Origin: Ariolimax columbianus
Taxonomy: Eukaryota > Mollusca > Gastropoda > Stylommatophora > Arionidae
Reading direction: 5' to 3'
Length of the DNA: 64,000 nt
Assembly: GCA_036924085.1 (NCBI GenBank)
Contig: JAVGWX010000001.1
Span: 638,603 to 702,602, forward strand
The notes below the pieces were generated by a model. It made no database searches. It was not told the DNA's origin and saw nothing but the letters and a program-made list of their open reading frames with translations. The first letter of the stretch is position 1. Every line of letters begins with the position of its first letter. A program made the position numbers and the translations under genes. Below are positions 45,801-57,820 of the stretch, piece after piece.

Positions 45801-48650
45801 ACAAAACTTCCAAGAAAGTGTGGAAAGATTGACTAATGACAAAACTTCCAAGAAAGTGTGGAAAGAATGACTAATGACAAAACTTCCAAGAAAGTGTGGA
45901 AAGAATAACTAATGACAAAACTTCCAAGAAAGTGTGGAAAGAATAACTAATGACAAAACTTCCAAGAAAGTGTGGAAAGAATGACTAATGACAAAACTTC
46001 CAAGAAAGTGTGGAAAGATGACTAATGACAAAACTTCCAAGAAAGTGTGGAAAGAATGACTAATGACAAAACTTCCAAGAAAGTGTGGAAAGAATAATGA
46101 CAAAACTTCCAAGAAAGTGTGGAAAGAATGACTAATGACAAAACTTCCAAGAAAGTGTGGAAAGAATGACTAATGACAAAACTTCCAAGGAATGTCATCA
46201 ATGTTAACATCAGAAAATGAATCAAGGCATTCTTACTCAACCGGAGAGCAAGAGTTACGAAGAGTTAGGGCAAAACTATCGCTCATAAACACAGACTTCC
46301 TCAGGGCTAAGTACTGTCTACCCATTGTTCTTGTGTCTATCAGCGATCTCACCCATGATCGGCTACAAGGGGTGAGAACCGCTCTCTATACAGAAGTCTT
46401 GGTGGTGTGGTATGTAGAAGGGGTGAGAACCGCTCTCTGTACAGACGTCTTGGGGGTGTGGTAAGTAGAAGGGGTGAGAACCGCTCTCTATACAGACGGT
46501 TGATTGGTATTAAAAATGTGTGACCTGAACTATTTCCTCACCACCCACTGTAAATTTATGCTGACATTGTGTTTTGTCGATGGTCATTATCTTTGTTTTG
46601 TTTATGTTTATAAACATGTTTTGATCTTTCTTATGTCCATTAACGGCTGGAAGTAGCTGCTCTAGCCCTTCTGCACTTCTTGATAGTATCACTGTGTCAT
46701 CTGCGTATCGTAACTCTGGAATCTCGTACCCCCCAATCGTAAATGGGTCGAAACTTTCAATGTTCTCATCTTCTCGAACATTTCTCATTATACATTCCGC
46801 ATATATGTTGTACAGATAAGGTGAGAGGATACATCCCTGTCGGACTCCCTTTTGTACTGCGAACCAATCTGATGTTTGCCCAGATACTCGGACAGCAGCT
46901 CGTTGATCTTGGCAGAATGTTTCAATGAGATGTATAATGTGCACAGGAAATCCCATTTCCTTCCTGAAGTTCCACAGATTCTGATGATTTAATGTATCGA
47001 AGGCCTGGGTGTAATCAATGAAACATGTGTACAGGTCTACATTAAACTCTCTACAGTTTTCGTAGATATTCCTCATATTGAATATGTAATCTCTTGTCTA
47101 ACTGTCTCTTCTAAAATCTGCTTGGACTTCGTGAATTGCAAATTCAAATCTTTTCTCCGTCCTTCTAAATAGGATCCACAAGAGTATCTTGCTAGCGTGG
47201 CTGATCAGCTCTATAGTTCGGTAGGACAGAAGTGTGTTAGGGATAGTACCTCACGGTGAGAGGCAGTCACATCCTTGATGGCCAGAATCATATTTGGTTC
47301 CCCCACTTCTGTCTAGCTCACGTATGGCTCCTAGAGTCTGCCTGTGTACGGCAGCGCCACCCCTGGACGGCTTTGGCTGACCAGCTAAACTACGTGAGAG
47401 AAACGACAAGAAGGGGAGTCCACTTCTGACTATTACACACAGCTGCTGGTGGAAGAGGCGAACGATCGACTTGGTCGACAACGACTCTGAAAGTCGGATC
47501 TGGAAACGCTTGGTATTAGGCTATTGGCGCACCAGGAACCATAGTTGGTAGGCGACCAGAACAACGTTCAGAAAGCAATGGCAAACTGCTGGATGTAAAA
47601 TGCCAAGCAACCCCATGACAGTCGATATAAACGAAACTTAAAGATCTGATGACGAGCCCCTCAGACTAAATTAGATTGATGGCTAACCAGCCAGCTGAGG
47701 AGGACCATACGACAGTCATTTTGGGTTTCCATGGCTTAATAAGGGTCTATACAAGAGATAGTAGATGAGAGCTTCTGAACTTAGTAGGGAGGGAACGTTT
47801 ACGGGGTGGGGCGGTGGAGGGGTTTACCCCACATACACATAGAGTCTTGCATGTCACTCAAGGGGGAGAATGATGGACATCCTGTAAACAAAATGGGATT
47901 GAGATCTGATCACTTGCTAGCGAGAACATGGTACATGTCGAGAAGGGTTCACTGTCTTATTTACCAACCATTATGTAATCTTTGAAAGTTATTGAAGTTG
48001 TAAGCGGGTGAATGAGAAGACATCTGATGGCGAATGAGAAGAGATCTGATGGCGAATGAGAAGAGATCTGATGGCGAATGAGAAGAGATCTGATGGCGAA
48101 TGAGAAGAGATCTGATGGTAAGAGTGAACGAACCACTTCCAGCGGAAACACGACATATTCTTCCTTTCCATTCTAAGTTCGGGGAGGAAGACTAACGTCT
48201 GGTCATGCAAAATATACTGGCCAGACATGTTAGTCAGGGTCAAGATCAGAGTCAGGGCCAGGCAAAATATACTGGTCAGACATGTTAGTCAGGGTCAGAG
48301 TCAGGGCCAGGCAAAATATACTGGCCAGACATGTTAGTCAGGGTCAGAGTCAGGGTCAGGCAAAATATACTGGCCAAGAACCTCACCTCGGTTTCCTAGT
48401 AGCGGGTTGTTTTTATGGCAGCCTGGCTAACGAGGTGAGGGATCGACGTAATCTCCGTAGTAGTGAGCGAGCGACATGCAGATGATCCCAAGCCAGGAAT
48501 AGCACAACAACCGCCTGGATGACTTCGGTCCACCTTCATCAGCATACTCGGGATGTGAGGAAAGCTACTACAACCCGCCACTTAACGCATTTTTCCGGGA
48601 GTACATGAGGGTGCGCCCTATCATCCTCCACAGCCACATATCTGGAGCTA

Positions 48651-48718
<68 letters not shown>

Positions 48719-51700
48719 ATCATTCTAGTGTGGATCAGAAGTCACGTATCCAGAAACACACTTATTCACCAGAAGTGTTCTCAACCCTCAACCTGAGAGG
48801 CAACCCTCAACCAGCTCAGCCCCTGCGACCACCCACGCAGGTCGAGCCTGACGGGAAGAGGTACTCGCTCAAGGGTAGAAAGGTTAGTAGGGGGTGGGAA
48901 TATTCGGGGGGGGGGGGGGGGGAGGAGGGAGAGAGCAATGTTTCATAACTTGGTATCGTATCTGTTTTTAACAGCTTGGTATTGTATCTGTATTTGACAG
49001 CTTGGTATCGTATCTGTTTTTAACAGCTTGGTATTGTATCTGTATTTGACAGCTTGGTATCGTATCTGTATTTGACAGCTTTGTATTGTATCTGTATTTG
49101 ACAGCTTGGTATCGTATCTGTATTTGACAGCTTGGTATGGTATCTGTATTTCACGGTATCGTATCTGTATTTGAGAGCTTGGTATCGTATCTGTATTTGA
49201 GAGCTTGGTATCGTATCTGTATTTGACAGCTTGGTATCGTATCTGTATTTGAGAGCTTGGTATCGTATCTGTATTTGACAGCTTGGTATCGTATCTGTAT
49301 TTGACAGCTTGGTATCGTATCTGTATGAGAGCTTGATATCGTATCTGTATTTGGGAGCTTGGTATCGTATCTGTATTTGACAGCTTGGTATCGTATCTGT
49401 ATTTGACAGCTTGGTATCGTATCTGTATTTGAGAGCTTGGTATCGTATCTGTATTTGACAGCTTGGTATCGTATATGTATTTTACAGCTTGGTATCGTAT
49501 CTGTATGAGAGCTTGATATCGTATCTGTATTTGGGAGCTTGGTATCGTATCTGTATTTGACAGCTTGGTATCGTATCTGTATTTGAGAGCTTGGTGTCGT
49601 ATTTGTATATGTTAGTGTGTTAATGTGTTAGTGTGCATGTTAGTGTGTTAGTGTGTTAATGTGTTAGTGCCGTGTGTGCCTATGAATGATTCCAGAATCT
49701 GCTTGCAATGTTCAGAGCGTGTCACTGTTGTTGCAGGTGGAGTATTTGGGCTGGAGCTTCTACTTCCGGATGTCGGCTCTGACTGGACCAATTCTCAACG
49801 ATATCCGCTACAACGACGAGAGGATCGCGTTTGAGCTCGGGCTAGCGGAGATAGCGGTCTTCTATTCTGGGTACAACTCGCTGCATGTGAGTCACTCTAC
49901 GTGTCTGTGTGTCTGTCTGAGAAAAAGAGAGGGGAGAGAGAAAGGAGGGAGAGAGGGAGAGAGGGAGAGAGCAGAGAGGTGGAGAGAGGGGAAGAGAGGG
50001 AGTTAGACAGAGATAACAACAGGGAAAGTCGGAGTGCGAGAGAGAGTGAGATAAAAAAGGGAGAGGGGGAGGCAGAGAGAGACGGAGAAAGAGTGGAAGA
50101 GAGAATAGAGAGAGGGGAGAGAGAGGGATAGAGGGAGAGAGAGAAGGGGGAGGGAGGTGTTAGAGAGATATAACAAGGAAAGAAAGAGAACGAAAGAGAG
50201 AGCGAGTGAGCGAGAGGTAGATAGACAGATAGATAGAGAGAGAGTGAGAGAGAGAGAGAGAGAGAGAGTGAGAGACAAGAACAGCAATGTCACATGGGTA
50301 AAATGAGTGAGCAAACCTAACTTGTGACCAAATGGCTTTCCTAGAGGACAACGGACTTCGTGGATTCTGGGGCTTTGATTGGATCCCACTCCAAGTCGCT
50401 GGTACCTGGCGGCGACTGTCCTGAATCAGCGACCTTCATCAACCAGGTGAGGAGGTCACAGTCCATGATTGACTGCACTAAAACACTACTTCATACTACA
50501 CCTCTGACTGATTGTACGCCGCTCTTGACTGATCACACACGGCACTTGACTGATCGCACACGGCCCTTGACTGATCACACACGGCACTTGAATGATCACA
50601 CACGGCCCTTGACTGATCACACACGGCCCTTGACTGATCACACACGACACTTGACTGTTCACACACGGCACTTGACTGATCACACACGGCCCTTGACTGA
50701 TCACACACGGCCCTTAACTGATCACACACGGCCCTTGACTGATCACACACGGCACTTGACTGATCACAAACGGCCCTTGACTGATCAGACATCGCCCTTG
50801 ACTGATCACACATCGCCCTTGACTGAAAACACCAGGCATGTGCAGTTTTACGAATAGCGTGGGCTGGACAGCACAGTTCTCTTCACCCCATCAACACCTA
50901 CAGCACAGTTCTCTTCACCCCATCAACACCTACAGCACAGTTCTCTTCACCCCATCAACACCTACAGCACAGTTCTCTTCACCCCATCAACACCTACATC
51001 ACAGTTTTCTTCACCCCATCAACACCTACAGCACAGTTCTCTTCACCCCATCAACACCTACAGCACAGTTCTCTTCACCCCATCAACACCTACAGCACAG
51101 TTCTCTTCACCCCATCAACACCTACAGCACAGTTCTCTTCACCCCATCAACACATACAGCACAGTTCTCTTCACCCCATCAACATCTAGAGTTACTCTGT
51201 AGAACTGTAGCTCTCCTTGTCGAGACACGCTGTCCGTTATCGTAGGAATGCACCCGGTGACCTTGACCTTGTCATAATGAAAGCATCAATTGAAACTTTC
51301 AACTGGACTCTACATCCATCCACTCTCTACATGCACTCTCCACATCCACTCATCATATCCACTTTTCACATCCCCTCTCCACATCCACTCTCCACATCCA
51401 TCCATTCTCCAACTCAACTCTCCATATCCATCCACTCTCTACATCCACTCTGCACATCCACTCTCTACATCCACTTTCTACATCCACACTGCACATACAC
51501 TCTCCACATCCACTCTCCACATCCACTCTCCACATCCACTCTCCACATCCACTCTCCACATCCACTCTCCACATCCATCCACTCTCTACATCCACTCTTC
51601 ACATTCACTCTCCACATCCATCCACTCTCTTCATCCACTCTACACATCCATCCACTCTCCACATCCACTCTCCACATCCATCCACTTTCTACATCCACTC

Positions 51701-54700
51701 TGCACATACACTTTCCACATCCACTCTCCACATCCACTCTCCACATCCACTCTCCACATCGACTCTCCACATCCACTCTCCACATCCACTCTCCGCATCC
51801 ATCCACTCTCCACATCCACTCTCCACATCCACTTTCCACATCCATTTTTCACATCCATCCACTCTCTACATCCACTCTGCACATACACTCTCCACATCCA
51901 CTCTCCACATCTACTCTCCCCCTCCACTCTCCACATCCACTCTCCACATCCACTCTCCACATCCATCCACTCTCCACATCCACTCTCCACATCCACTCTC
52001 CACATCCACTCTCCACATCCACTCTCCACATCCACTCTCCACATCCACTCTCCACATCCATCCACTCTCCACATCCACTTTGCACATACACTCTCCACAT
52101 CCACTCTCCACATCCACTCTCCACATCTACTCTCCCCATCCACTCTCCAAATCCACTCTCCACATCCACTCTCCCCATCCATCCACTCTCCACATCCAAT
52201 CTTCACATCCCCTCTCCACATCCATCCACTCTCCACATCCACTCTCCACATCCACTCTCCACATCCACTCTCCACATCCACTCTCCACATCCATCCATTC
52301 TCCACATCCAATCTCCACATCCACTCTCCACATCCACTCTCCACATCCACTCTCCACATCGACTCTCCACATCCATCCACTCTCCACATCCACTCTCCAC
52401 ATCCACTCTCCCCATCCACTCTCCAAATCTACTCTCCACATCCACACTTCATATTCATCCACTCTCCACATCCATTCTCTACATCCACTATTCACATCCA
52501 TTCTTTACATCCACTCTCCACATCCACTCTCCACATCCACTCTCCACATCAGCTCTGCACATCAGCTCTGCACATACACTCTCTACATCCACTCTCCACA
52601 TCCACTCTCTACATCCACTCTCCACATCCACTCTCTACATCCACTCGCCACATCCACTCTGCTCATCCACTCTCCACATCCACTCTCCACATCCATTCTC
52701 CCCATCCACTCTCTACATCCACTCGCCACATCCACTCTGCTCATCCACTCTCCACATCCCCTCTCCACATCCACTCTCCACATCCATTCTCCACTTCCAT
52801 CCACTCTCTACATCCACTCTCCACATCCATCCACTCTCTACATCCACTCTTCACATCCATTCTCCACATCCACTCTCCACATCCACTCTCCACATCCATC
52901 CATTCTCCACATCCACTCTCCACATCCATTCTCCACATCCATCCACTCTCTACATCCACTCTCCACATCCACTCTCCACATCCACTCTCTACATCCACTC
53001 TTCACATCCATTCTCCACATCCACTCTCCACATCCATCCACTCTCCACATCCACTGTCTACATCCACTCTCTACATTCACTCTCCACATCCACTCTCCAC
53101 ATCCACTCTCTACATCCACTCTCCACATCCACTTTCCACATCCACTCTCCACATCCCCTCTCCACATCCACTCTCCACATCCATTCTCCACATCCACTCT
53201 CTACATCCACTCGCCACATCCACTCTGCTCATCCACTCTCCACATCCCCTCTCCACATCCACTCTCCACATCCATTCTCCACTTCCATCCACTCTCTACA
53301 TCCACTCTCCACATCCATCCACTCTCTACATCCACTCTTCACATTCATTCTCCACATCCACTCTCCACATCCACTCTCCACATCCATCCATTCTCCACAT
53401 CCACTCTCCACATCCATTCTCCACATCCATCCACTCTCTACATCCACTCTCCACATCCACTCTCCACATCCACTCTCTACATCCACTCTTCACATCCATT
53501 CTCCACATCCACTCTCCACATCCATCCACTCTCCACATCCACTGTCTACATCCACTCTCTACATTCACTCTCCACATCCACTGTCTACATCCACTCTCTA
53601 CATTCACTCTCCACATCCACTCTCCACATCCACTCTCTACATCCACTCTCCACATCCATCCATTCTCCACATCCACTCTCCACATCCACTCTCCACATCC
53701 ACTCTCTACATCCACTCTTCACATCCATTCTCCACATCCACTCTCCACATCCATCCACTCTCCACATCCACTGTCTACATCCACTCTCTACATTCACTCT
53801 CCACATCCACTGTCTACATCCACTCTTTACATTCACTCTCCACATCCACTCTCCAAATCCACTCTCTACATCCACTCTCCACATCCACTCTCCACATCCA
53901 CTCTCCACATCCACTCTCTACATCCACTCTGCACATCCACTCTCCACATCCACTCTCCACATCCACTCTCCACATCCACTCTCCACATCCACTCTCTACA
54001 TCCACTCTCCACATCCACCCTCCACATCCACTCTCCACATCCACCCTCCACATCCATTCTCCACATCCACTCTCCACATCCACTCTCCACATCCACCCTC
54101 CACATCCACTCTCCACATCCACCCTCCACATCCACTCTCCACATCCACTCTCCACATCCACCCTCCACATCCACCCTCCACATCCACTCTCCACATCCAC
54201 CCTCCACATCCACTCTCCACATCCACTATCCACATCCACCCTCCACATCCACTCTCCACATCCACTGATGTCCTTCCATGTTGTACTCCCCAGACGTTTG
54301 CTGGACAAGCTGTGGCCGAGCCGGTTGAGCTGGCCAAGTCATTCTGCCTGTTTGAGAACAACAATGGCTACCCGTTAAGACGGCATCTGTCCTACTCCCA
54401 GTCGGAAGGCGGCGTCTATGGTGGCATGCTGGACTCTGTCCTGACTCTGCGAAGTGTGGTCACTGTCGTCAACTATGACTACGTCTTCGACTTCATGTTC
54501 CATCAAAATGGGGCATTGGAAACACGAGTCATGAGTACAGGTTGGTCAACGACCAGGTCAAATACCAGCATCCTTTCACAGCATTGTAACATCATTGCCA
54601 CGTCTCATCGTGTCTCGTCACATCATTGTCACGTCTCATCATGTCACGTCACATCATTATCTCATCACATCATTGTTTCGTCACATCATTGTCTCGTCAT

Positions 54701-57700
54701 ATCACTGTCATGTCACGCTTCTCACCTGTAGAAAACATTCTTCTCACCTGTAGAAAACATGCTTCTCACCTTCTCACCTGGAGAAAACATGCTTCTCACC
54801 TGGAGAAAAACGACGCTTCTCACCTGTAAAAAACATGCTTCTCACCTGGAGAAAACATGCTTCTCACCTTGAGAAAACATGCTTCTCACCTTCTCACCTT
54901 GAGAAAACATGCTTCTCCACCTTGAGAAAACATGCTTCTCACCTGGAGAAAACATGCTTCTCACCTTGAGAAAACATGCTTCTCACCTTCTCATTTGGAG
55001 AAAATATGCTTCTCACCTTCTATTCTGGAAAAAACATGCTTCTCACCTTCTGACTTGGAGAAAACAGGCTTTTCACCTTCTCACATTGAGAAAACATGCT
55101 TCTCACGTTCTCACCTGGAGAAAACATGCTTCTCACCTTCTCATCTGGAAAAAACATGCTTCTCACCTTCTCACCTGGAGAAAATATGCTTCTCACCTTC
55201 TCATCTGGAAAAAAACATGCTTCTCACCTTCTCACCTGGAGAAAACATGCTTCTCACCTTGAGAAAACATGCTTCTCACCTTCTAATCTGGAGAAAACAT
55301 GCTTCTCACCTGGAGAAAACATGCTTCTCACCTTCTCGTCTGGAGAAAACATGCTTCTCACCTTTTCATCTGGAAAAAACATGCTTCTCACCGTCTCATC
55401 TTGAGAAAACATGCTTCTCACCTGGAGACAACATGCTTCTCACCTTCTCACCTTGAGAAAACATGCTTCTCACCTTCTAACCTTGAGAAAACATGCTTCT
55501 CACCTTCTTATTTTGAGACAACATGCTTCTCACCTTCTCATCCGGAAAAAAACTTGCTTCTCACCTTCTCATCTCGAGAAAACATGCTTCTCACCTTCTC
55601 ACCTGGAGAAAACATGCTTCTCACATTCTCACCTGGAAAAAAACATTCTTCTCACCTTCTCATCTGGAGAAAACATGCTTCTCACCTTTTCATCTGGAGA
55701 CAACCTGCTTCTCATCTGGAGAAAACGACGCTTCTCAACTGGAGAAAACATGCGTCTTACCTGGAGAAGACGCTTCTCAACTGGAGAAAACATGCGTCTT
55801 ACCTGGAGAAAACGACGCTTCTCACCAGGAGAAAACGACGCCTAAAAGAGCTGAAAGGAAATATTTCCGGCATTGTACAAGAGAGGAGCCAGCAACACAA
55901 GGACAGACAAAGAGGCTGTAGAAATGGCATGCCCTCCTAGAGATTGTGGTCATCTTACCTGACAATCTGTTGAGCCTATCTGACAATCCGGCTAGTTACA
56001 GACCATTGAAGGATTCCAGAGCAGGGCCTCTGCTCGGTCAGGAGGGCTTCCCTGTTAGAGAAGGGGGATCGATGCTCAGCGGAACGGTACGAACATGGCG
56101 ATCTCCAACTGAGAAGAGCGATCCAGGCAGGGACTTCAACTCTGAGAAGACTGCGATCCAGGCAGGGACCTACTCTGAGAAGAGCGATCCAGGCAGGGAC
56201 CTACTCTGAGAAGAGCGATCCAGGCAGGGACTTCAACTCTAAGACGAGCGATCCAGGCAGGGACTTCTACTCTGAGAAGAGCGATCCAGGAAAGAACTTC
56301 AACTCTGAGAAGAGCGATCCAGGCAGGGACTTCTACTCTGAGAAGACTGCGATCCAGGCAGGGACTTCAACTCTGAGACGAGCGATCCAGACAGGGACTT
56401 CAACTCTGAGAAGACTGCGATCCAGGCAGGGACTTCAACTCTGAGAAGAGCGATCCAGACAGGGACTTCAACTCTGAGAAGACTGCGATCCAGGCAGGGA
56501 CTTCAACTCTGAGAAGAGCGATCCAGACAGGGACTTCAACTCTGAGAAGAGCGATCCAGGCAGGGACTTCAACTCTGAGAAGAGCGATCCAGACAGGGAC
56601 CTACTCTGAGAAGAGCGATCCAGGCAGAGAATTCACCTCTGAGAAGAGCGATCCAGGCAGGGACTTCAACTCTGAGAAGAGCGATCCAGACAGGGACTTC
56701 AACTCTGAGAAGACTGCGATCCAGGCAGAGAATTCACCTCTGAGAAGAGCGATCCAGGCAGGGACTTCAACTCTAAGAAGAGCGATCCAGGCAGGGACCT
56801 ACTCTGAGAGGCTGCGATCCATGGACCAGCGATGTAAAATGTTGGAGCTATCAGAGCCATCAGTATCTATATCCTGCGCCAATTATCGAGACTACTGAGC
56901 ACCTGTGGGTCTGCCCGCTGGCATTGGTTCTTAAACACAACAATGCCTGTCTGAGAAACGCTATGTGTGAGGAGCACCTGTCTGAGACATGCTTGGTGTG
57001 ACAACCACCTGTCTGAGACACGCCAGGTGTGAGAAGCACCTGTCTGAGACAAGTCAGGTGTAAGGAGCACCTGTCTGAGACACGCCAGGTGTGGGGAACA
57101 CCTGTCTAAGACATGCTAGGTGTGACGACCACCTGTCTGAGACACGCCATATAAAAGAAGCACCCGTCTGAGACATGCTAGTTGTGACGACCACCTGTCT
57201 GAGACACGCTAGGTGTGAAGAGCACCTGTCTGAGACACGCCAGGTGTAAGGAGCACCTGTCAGAGACACGCCAGGTGTGAGGAGCACCTGTCTGAGACAC
57301 GCCATGTGTGAGGAGCACCTGTCTGAGACACGCCATGTGTGAGGAGCACCTGTCTGAGACACGCCATGTGTGAGGAGCACCTGTCTGAGACACGCCATGT
57401 GTGAGGAGCACCTGTCTGAGACACGCCATGTGTGAGGAGCACCTGTCTGAGACACATCAGGTGACACCATGCCCATTTTCTGTCCGGCCCAATAATAACG
57501 GCTATCTAGGCAAGCGCGAGTTGATTCAGAGAGAGAGGGTGGGGGTGGGGGTCTGATTGCCTTTATCAACGGATAACTGGCCCGTTACTGAGGAGGAAAA
57601 ATATGACCGCTGCTCCACCGTGCATGTTGTTAAAGGTAACTAATGAGAGTTGTGCAAGAGACTAGCAGATAAATTACTAGAGAAATGACTACTGCAATGT

Positions 57701-57787
57701 GCTTTTATACAGACTTCCTGACTGGGGCCAACCGTTGTGGTGGTCATATGCTCCAGCTGGAGTGAAAAAGCTTCAAAAAGTAGAAAT

Positions 57788-57820
<33 letters not shown>

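Noticed and set aside
51217..54378. 1053- and 992-codon open frames (His/Ser/Pro-rich repeats)
   Set aside because: A 13-bp repeat without stop triplets in any phase. It lies inside intron 5 of the amine oxidase, and minus-strand frames are equally open. No unique coding sequence upstream.
54909..55940. Several overlapping 100-213-codon frames
   Set aside because: All derive from the 22/30-bp CATGCTTCTCACCTGGAGAAAA array in intron 6.
57054..57569. 171-codon minus frame with SQTGAPHTWRVSDRC repeats
   Set aside because: 31-bp array translated in rotating phases. No unique coding flank.
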